Positions 38,301-47,654 of a DNA stretch of 64,000 bases are shown piece by piece. Within the stretch, counting starts at the first letter, position 1, and each line of letters opens with the position of its first letter. A program made the translations under genes and the position numbers. Location of the stretch: positions 1,552,001 to 1,616,000 of the forward strand of contig JAQFVV010000144.1 of NCBI GenBank assembly GCA_028023455.1, written 5' to 3'. The notes beneath the pieces are model-generated. The model was not told where the DNA came from and searched no databases. It worked only from the letters and a program-made list of their open reading frames with translations. The DNA is from Epiperipatus broadwayi. Its lineage: Eukaryota > Onychophora > Udeonychophora > Euonychophora > Peripatidae.

Positions 38301-38560
38301 AAGTTACATCTGACATCAGAGAAGCCTTAAATATCCAGAATGCCATCAAGACAGGAATTTTTTCTCTTATCCGATTCTCTGTCTTCCTTACCTTTGCAGT
38401 CTGGTTGACCAGATGCGAATGTGTTTTCCGTCATTCAGGATCTTCAGTCACAGAGACCTTTATAGGTCTTGTCAAGAGCATAAGTGCCAGGGACCGGCTG
38501 CTTGCACCAGAATGGTTATACAAAGAGACTTGGTCCAGGATTGATCTACCAAGCGTTTGA
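35310..38560 (+). pseudogene. LINE ORF2 (endonuclease, RT, zinc ribbon)
   Basis: The endonuclease begins RINIRGF with SETKL (catalytic Glu). A frameshift in a T-run at about 35721-35730 splits it from GDFNMSYDN and the later FTDHLAL. A stop follows near 36415. RT runs from 36448: LVPFLKKP, SNIRPISMIPLL, QLDFASAFDS, SIPQGSPL and the catalytic YVDDVTIF near 37290. A 25-bp tandem duplication at 37317-37366 then shifts the frame, and a TGA follows at about 37434. The thumb has SLPGKVALLN, and the C-terminus carries CQLCNTADETIQHLLYNC. The style is L1/Tx1-like. The product is non-functional as it stands. Confidence 0.85.
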
Positions 38561-38679
38561 TCTTATGAACTTTTGCAATCAGTCATGCAGTATACCAGGT
38601 ATGAAAACGGTATCATGAATCCATGAAAACTTTGTTAATAAAATTTTTTGTTTAAAAAAAAAAAAATTAGATAAATGAA

Positions 38680-38863
38680 AATTGTAAATATAGGGGATTT
38701 GAACTCATAGTTTCAAGTACCTGTCAACTATCCACACTATCTCATACCACATACACATGACCACACACATGCAGAAAAGATATTGTGTATCAGTGGTATG
38801 AGATAGTGTGGATAGTTTATGAGTACTTGAAAGTCTGAGTTCAAATCCCCTATATTTACAATT
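38680..38863. mobile_element. Inverted-repeat element with tRNA-like boxes
   Basis: Arms 38680-38750 and 38793-38863 (71 bp each) are near-perfect reverse complements. Each arm holds a pol III B-box-like GAGTTCAAATCCCC (plus strand at 38838) and, about 40 bases before it, an A-box-like TGAGATAGTGTGG. That suggests two tRNA-derived SINE-like units head to head. It sits directly after the poly-A tail of the LINE. A related copy lies at 39951-40190. Confidence 0.65.
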
Positions 38864-39950
38864 AAACTCCAGGTACATGAAGAATGTCTGTTTTCAAATA
38901 TTTATAAGTGAAAATTGTTTTTTGGAGTAAAGTACATACTGTAAAATTTTAATTAATATATTTTGATGTTATATATGATCAAAGTTTATATTGAAAGAAA
39001 TTTGTATTTTTTGCTAATATTTTTTATATTTATGATGAAAACTGCTTCTATATTGGATGTGACAAAAAGAACTTATGAAAGTACTGATAAAAAATTAAAC
39101 AAATAAGTGGTATTTTAAACATATGTTTAGTATTGTTTGATCATATAAAGTTTAATATTAATTGTATATTGTATATTGCATGAAATAATCCTCCCCCCCC
39201 CCCAGCACAAATGATTTGCATTTACTATGATAGTCTTTTTTTCTGGACAAAATTAGCATTTAATATTGGAAAAATAAAATAAAATTAGCATTTAAGAAAG
39301 AGAATATATTTTAGCTAATATATATCTTTTAAAATTTATTATTAATGAAATTTATTACTATATATAATCAAAATATATTTTTATTATATATTATAGTAAA
39401 TGAAAATTGTATATATATTTACTTTTTTTTAAAATCATTTTAAAAAGTTTTATTTATCTCATGTGTCATAAATTAAAGTACAAACTTAAAAATACTGGAT
39501 AAAAATGAGGTAAATACCAATAACCATATTTTAATCGTATAATTAAAATATAACTATTCTACATAATGAATAAACTTTGTATAGTGTTGAACTTTTTGTT
39601 GTGAATATTACTTTCAATGATTTTGCCTTCATGATGTCATTATTCTATCACATTATTAATTCTTCCAAAATGGCCACCATTAAAAAACGGAAGACTTTAC
39701 TTTTTTTTTTAAAGATCATTGTAGTAAATAGTTGTCTGTTAATTGAAATAGTGAAATAAAAAATTTGAATTAAAAATTATGAAAAAATTAATGAGCAAAG
39801 TCATTGCAAATGGGAAAGATAAAAGATATCTGCTTATTATTTAAAGTAAGGGGAAAATGGGAAGAGTTTAATTAATTTAAAAAGTTACCATATCTGCTGG
39901 TTATTAGAAATAGTAGTTACATGCTTATTCACCATATGATGTATTGAGCT
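38864..39950. other. AT-rich spacer
   Basis: A run of C lies near 39192-39204. No gene or repeat recognised. Confidence 0.5.
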
Positions 39951-40190
39951 CAGACTTTCACAGGACCTTCAACTTTTCACACTATCTCATACCACTGATA
40001 CATTTGACCACATTTATACACTTGACCACATATATGTCTAAAAGATAAATCTTTTAGACATATATGTGGTCAAGTGTATCAGTGGTATGAGATAGTGTGG
40101 AGAGTTTATCTTTTAGACATATATGTGGTCAAGTGTATCAGTGGTATAAGATAGTGTGGAGAGTTGAAGGTTGTGTGAATGTCTGAGGTC
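39951..40190. mobile_element. Inverted-repeat element, second copy, rearranged
   Basis: It shares ACACTATCTCATACCACTGA and GACCACATATATGTC segments with the copy at 38680-38863. The left arm 39951-40040 meets its complement at about 40043. The right arm contains an extra tandem duplication of roughly 75 bp that ends AGTGTGGAGAGTT in both copies. The B-box-like sequence is degraded (GAGGTCAAAATATCC). Confidence 0.65.
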
Positions 40191-40462
40191 AAAATATCCT
40201 ATATATTATGTTTGTACAAGTATATATATATATAGACTGTATGTTAGATATTACATATGATATATTGTGTGAATTAAAATAAATAAATTCTGGGTAGAAA
40301 ACAGTTGATTTGCATCCATTTCATGTAGTAGTTTATGTAGTAGTTTTTAATCTTAATTGTTAAATAAGTTCTAAATTTAAATGACTATATATATATATCA
40401 TTGTCATTAAATTTAATATGTCTAGTGTTCTCTTACCCATATGTGCTCATATAATACTTTTC

Positions 40463-40560
40463 ATGTGATGTGATGTGATGTGATGTATTGTGGCTTCTCC
40501 TTAAACGAAGTCAAGAATATCTCAGCAATTATGCCCAGATAAACCTGTTGACCACAATAC
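40463..40560 (-). mobile_element. Short LINE 3'-end copy with (ACATC)n tail
   Basis: Read on the minus strand it matches the 3' UTR at about 32575-32660 nearly base for base (ACAGGTTTATCTGGGCATAA onward) and ends in four or more ACATC units. It is a roughly 100-bp, heavily 5'-truncated insertion of the same LINE family. Confidence 0.75.
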
Positions 40561-41419
40561 ATTTTTAAATATTCAAGAGCCACATTGGTCAGTTTTGGCA
40601 TTAATTTTGTAGATCAACATAAGCCAACAAATGAAACATTTTTTATAACATAAATACAGTATGATACCACATTAACAACCCTTTTAATTAGTACCATTCA
40701 AAAGAAAAGTAAAATAAAAATTCAAAATATCACTTTTATATTTACCTGTATGAAGTAAAATATTCTAATATTGTACATAATACACTACTATAGATTATTA
40801 ATATAAAAATTTAGAAAAAATATCAATAAAATGTTCATACTTTTTGGAAGATCCACACTATAACTTTTGGGTTCAGCATGCAGTTAGTTTGCTCATGTTG
40901 CTATATATCAATTTATATTAAAACTGGTATTAACTAACTTTAACTTTTTTTTTGTTTTAAAGTAATACCTATAAATTTATGCACTAAGTATTGAATGGGA
41001 AAATTAAATTTTAAATAATTTTGGATAGAAATTAATATTTTTGTTACTCCTTCATATTTCTGATAAATGTGGAAAGAAAAACCTTTAGTTTGAAGTTTCT
41101 TTTCCTTTCTATATTTTATGAAATATAAAACTTAAAATGGAGAATTTATTAGTTTGACAATTTCTTTATATTTTCAATGCAAAGTTCTATATCTATTGAA
41201 ACCAATTTTTTTAATTTCAGAATCGGTAAAGAATATCTATTAACTATATTTTTTGTTTCATGAAAAAAAACCCAACTATACAGCATAAATGTAAATCTAT
41301 TATAAAAAGCACTGAAAAATTTGAAATTATTAGATCAGAAATCAAATTCCGATAATGTGTTATTACTTTAAATATTATAAATCTTCACGCACTCACACAT
41401 CAGTAAGAATTTAAAGTAA
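40561..41419. other. AT-rich spacer
   Basis: A stretch near 41371-41415 resembles the arms of the inverted-repeat element at 1370-1610. Otherwise nothing recognised. Confidence 0.5.
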
Positions 41420-42660
41420 AAGCTGGATAGTTGGGACTACCTTATTTATAATATTGTGATATACAAATGCATGAGTGAGGTTATGAAGTGTATTAAACAT
41501 TTTCTGTAGGATGATAGCTTGAATAGAATGAAAAGTCAGACCACTGAGTTTCCTGGGGCATTGAAGTCCTCTAAGGTTTACCGCAACTGTTTGGCCTTTC
41601 CAGAGCAGTCTGGAGCATAAACTATTGATTTTGTTTTGAAATTTTTTTGTGTATTTAATAAAAGGGGCATATTACGATATTCTAGGCATGACAATCATGT
41701 TAAGAAAACCAACCTTCCTGAAGAGTGACAGACTTTGGAGAGTGAGTTAGCAATATTTTCAGTGATTTGTGTGATCCCTTCCTGAATGTCTTTTGCCATG
41801 GCCATGGTTGATTTGAAAATTGGGAATCCCAAGAATCTTTGGGGACTTGATGCAAAAACTGAATAATTCATTTATCAGATTTGATTTGCCAGATGGCAGA
41901 TTTGTCATGATTCACTTTAAGATAAAAATTGGCAGAGTACCACTGAATGATTGACATTAGCTGAGGAATGAGCTTGACATCAAGGAGTATGACCATAATA
42001 TCAATATAGGCAAAAAGGTTTATTTGTTGATTTAGTAATGGAACAAACACACCAGGGAAGTTTTTTCCATGTCCATCAGTTGAAAGCTAATGTATGCAGT
42101 GAAGAGAAGACATCTGAGAGGAGAGCCTTGTGGGGTGGCTTTATATGGTCTGAAATCAGATGTAATCTTCCCATCCAGAGAAGCAAAAATCTCTGTTATT
42201 AAGAAGATTGTCAGTTATCTGTATTATTGCACCCGGAAGATCATACTCTGCCAGAGTATCGAGAAGAATGTTTATATCAAATTGCACGGCAATTGGTTTA
42301 GATTTACATTGATTGTAACTTTAGTCATGGCATGAGATGTGGATAAGCTCTTCTTCCCATACTGTTTTTTGGAGATGTACTTATGAATGAGAGGCTGTAT
42401 TCGATCCTTAATCACAGACTCCATAATTTTAATTATTAAAGGAGACATGGATATGGGCCAAATGTTTGATAAATCCATGATTGGTTTGGCCTTTTTTAGG
42501 AAGGGCACAAGGACTATTGGGTATAAATTTGGAATGAATTTATTTTGTGTAGCTAAATGATCAATCATTTTGAATATAATTGCCACTATAAATGTGCTTA
42601 GATGAGCAAAAAGAAATTTGGGTATGCCATGTAAACCCGGATGTATGCCACATGGGAAAA
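41420..42660 (-). pseudogene. LINE reverse-transcriptase fragment
   Basis: Read leftward on the minus strand, it matches the RT of the LINE at 32665-38670. The order is GIHPGLHGIPKF, IFKMIDHLATQNKF, YPIVLVPFLKKAKP, SNIWPISMSPLIIKIMES, then (after breaks) YIDIMVIL, NHDKSAIW, MAKDIQEGITQI, and a final CPRKLSGL stretch. The catalytic YxDD has become YIDI, losing one Asp. There are many stops. It is the same family but a much older copy, lacking both ends. Confidence 0.8.
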
Positions 42661-43059
42661 AGAAAGCTTATCTTGTATTGACACCGCAGAGATGTCATGT
42701 AGTTCCAGAGCTACCACTAGAAGCCAGTTTTGATGTAGTGGAACACATCCGGCTTGCATCACCTTGGCTCTTGGAACAAATAAAAAACAATACCTTCAAT
42801 CAACACAAACAGAAACTCCTTTATTGGCCCTTCAATGATACCAATCATTGTTAAAGTTATGTGCAAAGAGAGAAACAATTGCAAATGTAAAATAAAAGAG
42901 GTGTGATACGTTACACAAAATGAAATATGTAATGAACCAAAAATCAAATAGCTATTGACAAATTTAACAATAGTGACAAAAATGAGATAGGAAACAGATA
43001 TATAAAATTTTCAAAAAAAGAAAAAATATATATTAATATTTGAAAGGGGATGGTATAAA
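42661..43059. other. Unassigned stretch
   Basis: The portion 42640-42790 is less AT-rich than its flanks and has an open plus-strand frame (part of 42618-42854), but no family could be recognised. The rest is AT-rich. Confidence 0.4.
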
Positions 43060-43675
43060 TGGACATGGAAACATCCAAATGAAGTTTCAAGAGAATTGGA
43101 TTATATTTTGTCTAACAAAATATGTATTTCAAGATTATAATGTTTTAGTAGTAGATACAATACAGAAAGTGATCATAGATTAGTGAAATATAAGATATAG
43201 GTTAATGCAGAATTAGAATGATAAAAATTATTAAGAAAGTCACTATTAATAGTTGATATTCTTTTCAGAAACACTCCAATAAATTTATATTAGAACTTGT
43301 TAGTCATTTTAAAGTAGTAGAAGGTTTGAAAATGATTCAAATTTGACTGAAATTAATGAGAAGATATCTAATACACTTGAATACTGCAAGAAAGGTAGAT
43401 GGTAAAAAAGCAGCAGTTTGAGACAAGAAAATATATATCAAAAGGAAGGATTATAAAAATTATTTTTAGTGATTCATCAAGAATTGAATATCAAGAGTTT
43501 TGTATAACAATATAAAAAAGATTAAGCATCACATGATCACTATCTTATACTAGCACATAATTGTTTATAAACAAAGCAAAACTTTCAATACAGTATTGCC
43601 ATCTTGTGCCAACAAGAGTAATCAATGAAATGCCAGAAGATTTATGCTTAAAATCCTTATCTAATGCCTACTCAT

Positions 43676-43730
43676 CCAATATCCCCAGACTAGTTTCTGG
43701 CTTGTGGCCATCGTCAGTGAGGAGCTTTGG
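43676..43730 (-). ncRNA. Type I hammerhead ribozyme, intact
   Basis: On the minus strand, stem I is TCCTCA paired with TGGGGA, with an outer helix CCAA/TTGG across an internal loop. The core CTGACGA (CUGANGA consensus) follows. Stem II is TGGC/GCCA with loop CACAA. Then GAA, stem III ACT/AGT with no loop, and the cleavage triplet GTC. All invariant core bases are present. A loopless 3-bp stem III is typical of the hammerheads in Penelope-like elements and animal retrozymes, which are thought to act as dimers. Confidence 0.9.
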
Positions 43731-44129
43731 ATTTGAGAGCACTGCACCTAGATCTTAGGATCTAATGCAACCCTCCAGCACCACCTTTTATCTCTACTTA
43801 ACTACAAAACTATGAGAATGAAATTGAAAACACAAAAATATTTTCAATCTAAGATCAATAGCTTATATAGTCATATGGGTCTGAACTCAGTTCAGCACCC
43901 ATACATTTTGGTATCTTTGGCTCTTTAACAACCATAGCCACCACTATCCTATTAGGCAGCATTGGTGTTAAACCATTAAGCATCACATGATCACTATCTT
44001 ATACTAGCACATAATTGTTTATAAACAAAGCAAAACTCTCCATACAGTATTGCCACCTTGTGCCAACCAGAGTAATCAATGAAATGCCAGAAGGCTTATG
44101 CTTAAAATCCCTCTCTAATGCCTACTCAT

Positions 44130-44184
44130 CCAATATCCCCAGACTAGTTTCTGGCTTGAGGCCATCGTCAGTGAGGAACTTTGG
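44130..44184 (-). ncRNA. Type I hammerhead ribozyme, intact
   Basis: It has the same fold as the copy 454 bp to the left: core CTGACGA, stem II TGGC/GCCA, GAA, stem III ACT/AGT, cleavage GTC, stem I TCCTCA/TGGGGA and outer CCAA/TTGG. Its only notable difference is loop II reading CTCAA instead of CACAA. Together the two would release a 454-nt monomer. Confidence 0.9.
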
Positions 44185-44612
44185 ATCTGAGAGCACTGCA
44201 CCTAGATCTTAGGATTTAATGCATTAGATAGGGATTTTAAGCACAAGCCTTCTGGCATTCATTGATTACTCTGGTTGGCACAAGGTAGCAATACTGCATG
44301 GAGAGTTTTGCTTTGTTTATAAACAATTATGTGCTAGTATAAGATAGTGATCATGTGATGCTTAATGGTTTAACACCAAGCCTGCCTAATAAGATAGTGC
44401 TGGCTATGGTTGTTAAAGAGCCAAAGACACCAAAATATATGGGTGCTGAACTGAGTTCAGACCCATATGACTATATAAGCTATTGAGCTTAGATTGAAAA
44501 TATTTTTGTGTTTTCCAATTTCATTATCATAGTTTTGTAGTTAAGTAGAGATAAAAGGTGGGTGTTGGAGGGTTGCATTAGATCCTAAGATCTAGGTGCA
44601 GAGCTCTCAGAT

Positions 44613-44667
44613 TCAAAGCTTCTCACTGATGATGGCCACAAGCCAGAAACTAGTCTGGGGATATTGG
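44613..44667 (+). ncRNA. Type I hammerhead ribozyme, intact, inverted
   Basis: Plus-strand copy with core CTGATGA, stem II TGGC/GCCA (loop CACAA), GAA, stem III ACT/AGT and cleavage GTC. Stem I is TTCTCA with TGGGGA, using G-U wobbles in place of one C-G pair, and the outer TCAA/TTGG is kept. The changes against the other copies keep every helix. Confidence 0.88.
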
Positions 44668-45800
44668 ATGAGTAGGCATTAGATAGGGATTTTAAGCTCA
44701 AGCCTTCTGGCATTCATTGATTACTCTGGTTGGCACAAGGTGGCAATACTGTATGGAAAGTTTTGCTTTGTTTAATATAAAAAAGAGTTAATAATAATAT
44801 AAGAAAATATAATTGTGAATTGGCAAGGGAGCTATAAAAGAGAACAAGTTTCAAAAAATATAAAGCAACATCTTGTACTCAAATAAAGGTTATTTCAACA
44901 GTAAGAAGAACAGATAGAACTATTACTAAAAAGAAGATGACATCAACAAATATGTTGAAGTAAAAAAATTATATAGTAATAAAGAACAAAACAACAAAAT
45001 ATCTACTAAAGTTTCAAGAAATAATGAAAATATTATTGATATCTTAAAGGAAGCATATTAAGAAATAGATAAATTGTTGACAAACTATTTACCAAATATC
45101 TAAATGTTAAAAATATACCAGATGATTGGGAACATGCAAGTTGATAAAGAAGATATTAGAAGTGACAAATCTAAAATTCTTTTATAAGTTCTACACAAAA
45201 TCGTTACAACTCATCTATAGTAAACTTTGGATTCTAATCAAATAAAAGACATTCTGGTTATGAAGTTTCCGTTATATTTTGGAATTGTGGATTATGCAAA
45301 GCTATTTGATTCTCTAAACATTTATTCACTGATTAAAGCATATGGATCAGAATAATGACATACTGAAGAATATTTTAACAAATTACAACAAGAGTGATAA
45401 AATTAAATGGTGACCCTAAGAATATTAACATTGAATAAGGGTGTATGGGAAAGTGATTAATATCTCTAAAACTATTTATAGCAGTTTTGAGGATGAAAAT
45501 GTGAAGCTAAGGCAATAAAAATATATAGAAAATATTTAATTTAAGTCATTTACATTTTGCAAATGACATGGGATTTTATTTTGCAAATTATGATTTAGAG
45601 ATTTGGGAGATGCTGCAATTGTTATCAGGTGAAAGTAAGAAAGTAGAATTAAAGATAAATACTAAAAAGACTAAAGTAATGCTTACTGGATTTAAAAAAA
45701 AAGAAGATAATTAAGACTGATAATTATAAATTAGAAGTTAATAACTTTAAATACCTTAGTTATATTAATAATATATGATAGAAACATAATGAATGAAGTT

Positions 45801-47001
45801 AATCATAGAATTAAACTTGAATGAAATACTTTTGTTAGAAATATGTTAATATTAAAAGAAAATATCTCCAATAGTTATGTTTGACATAGAAAAATCTTTA
45901 AATTTTGTTATGTTTGAATATTTTTGTATTGTTTATCTAATATTTAAATGAGGCTTCTTGTTTAATATTGAAGCACAATCTAATGAAGCAGTCAATCTTA
46001 GCTTAAGATTGTGCTTCATGTTTCCATCTACTAACCTATGTTTAAATCCCTATTTCCCATCCCGCTCCTTTTCTCGTGTATATATATTTCGTGTATATAT
46101 TTGAGATGCGCACCTAAATTATAAAATTTAATGTTTCAATAACATATTTTAAAATTATTATTAATTCTTTTTATTAATTATTAGTTCTTTTTTTATTAAA
46201 ATATTATAGATGCGGCTCAAATATATACATAGGAGCAAAACTTACTAGCAAAATATTGATGTTTTAAATATTTCTTTTATGTCATTTTTAGCTTTTTCTT
46301 TTTAAATTGCTTGTTTTTATATTAAGCTATATATTTTTTTATAAAATCCAATATGGAAGATGTGACTGTTGTAATTGTCCAAAAATAATTAAAGGGAGGT
46401 ATTTTTTAATTAAAGTTTTACTTAAAATAAATGGGATTAAGTAGATTAAAGATTTACTTGTGTTAAAAACATGTTGTCAAATGTATTTCTAATCTGGAAA
46501 TAGATTTGAATTTATTTTTGGACGTTATCTTACAATTGCATCTTCAAAAACAACTGATAAAAGAAAAGGTATAAAATGACTGAATTTTGAATCAGAGAGA
46601 TTAACTACTATTGAAACAGAGGATTAGCTACTTTTAGAGAGAAGTATTATAAAGATATTTCATTTTGCTTGAAACTTACAAATGATGTAGCAGTAAATCC
46701 ACCACTCTTCAGCGGCCTCTGCCGCTACCGTAATATCCTGCTGCCCTGAAATGACGAAAGATCTAAAAAGAACTTTAGAATGCTAATAAAAGTTTGCCAT
46801 CACCAAGAAGAATTCATTTTGGATCCTCAATTTGCCATACATGAGCTGTACTTGGAAAATAGACTTATTAAATATGCGCAAGGTAACTTTTATGCTACTA
46901 TTTGAAAATGAATCTAGCCTCACTAATCTCTAATCCTGCTATCAAGATTCTAACGTATTGCACAATTTTCTATCTTTTAAATTAATATGTTTATATATAT
47001 A
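45801..47001. other. AT-rich spacer with a short hairpin
   Basis: GAAGCACAATCT at about 45970-45981 is repeated inverted as AGATTGTGCTTC at about 46007-46018, a 12-bp hairpin. A less AT-rich patch at 46700-46760 was not assigned. Otherwise nothing recognised. Confidence 0.45.
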
Positions 47002-47618
47002 TTCTAACCCAATCATATTTTCTTTTTTTTTATTAGAAATTTGCACTTTTCACCCATGACACTAATTTTTCAGGTTGATGTTAAGGCAACCAAAATAAAG
47101 CAACATATCCATTAATTTTCCAATATGATCTAAAATACTTTTCATATAATGCAATTGTACATTCAATTCTCTTAAGCCATGCCACGATTGTAATAACAAC
47201 AATAATTGATCACTTATTAATTTAAAGAATAATTATAATAATATTAATCTCAGGGTTCTTTGTTTCATGTAAGGAAATGCTCGGCAGTATTGTGTTGTCG
47301 CATATGACTGGCATTCTGGTCGGCTATAGGAAACATTTATTTTACTTAAAATTCAATGTGTCTTCATCTCTCATATCAACTGCTATATTATTTAAAGAGA
47401 TGATAATTCTATTCAATAATGACGTATAATTTTGAATAACACAGCCCTTTTTTTTTTTTCAGAATCTCAGTCAGAATAATAAAAAGACAAGGGTGCTTTT
47501 TGTGTCCTTCCATCATCCATGACAACACAATAATATAACTAAGATTTATTACTTAGACAATTTAACTAAATGGGAATGGAATAATGTGCAACCAAAGTTA
47601 ATGGTTTGGGAATAAATT

Positions 47619-47654
<36 letters not shown>

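Larger units (their letters stand above)
32665..38670 (+). mobile_element. Nearly complete L1/Tx1-like LINE, frameshifted
   Basis: In order: a short 5' UTR, ORF1 with zinc knuckles, ORF2 with endonuclease, RT and C-terminal zinc ribbon, a 3' UTR with AATAAA at 38637, and a poly-A tail near 38654-38666. The coding parts are long and recognisable, but ORF1 has one frameshift and ORF2 has at least three breaks, so the copy is inactive yet fairly young. The exact 5' boundary is uncertain; I place it just after the ACATC tail of the preceding LINE. No convincing target-site duplication was found. Confidence 0.8.
43522..44773. mobile_element. Hammerhead retrozyme: tandem dimer plus inverted copy
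   Basis: This 1252-bp non-coding insertion is flanked by AATATAAAAAAGA at 43509-43521 and 44774-44786, a perfect 13-bp target-site duplication. It contains two minus-sense units in tandem (ribozymes at 43676 and 44130, 454 bp apart) and then, after a junction near 44213, a plus-sense copy (ribozyme at 44613). The outer arms (about 43565-44117 with 44222-44775) make a hairpin-forming palindrome of about 550 bp. All three ribozymes are intact. The layout fits animal retrozymes, non-autonomous elements that spread through circular RNA. No protein is encoded. Confidence 0.88.
43060..45800 (+). mobile_element. Decayed RTE-like LINE, split by a retrozyme
   Basis: Before the interruption, the end of the endonuclease is visible as LDYILSNK and SDHRLVKYK. 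After it, the RT is visible as FGIVDYAKLFDS, LHFANDMGFYF (the FADD box with the first Asp replaced by Asn), KINTKKTKVML and NNFKYLSY. These are RTE/BovB-type signatures. Frames shift constantly and there is no long open frame. The element at 43522-44773 sits between the endonuclease and RT remnants. Confidence 0.65.

Noticed and set aside
31938-38676. AAAAATTAGAT at both ends as a target-site duplication of the long LINE
   Set aside because: The shared bases are mostly the A-rich tail, the match breaks after TTAGAT, and it would force an unrelated LINE 3' end to be part of the element.
42700-42854. Plus-strand VEHIRL motif like the RT of the LINE
   Set aside because: The surrounding RT fragment is on the minus strand, and only six residues agree. 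Treated as chance.
43561-44212. Two 65-residue open frames with near-identical sequence
   Set aside because: They are repeated because the retrozyme unit is tandemly duplicated, and they run across the ribozyme on the opposite strand. The conservation is explained by the RNA, not by a protein.
46700-46760. GC-rich patch with a small hairpin
   Set aside because: Too short to call. It has no coding frame and no second copy in the window.
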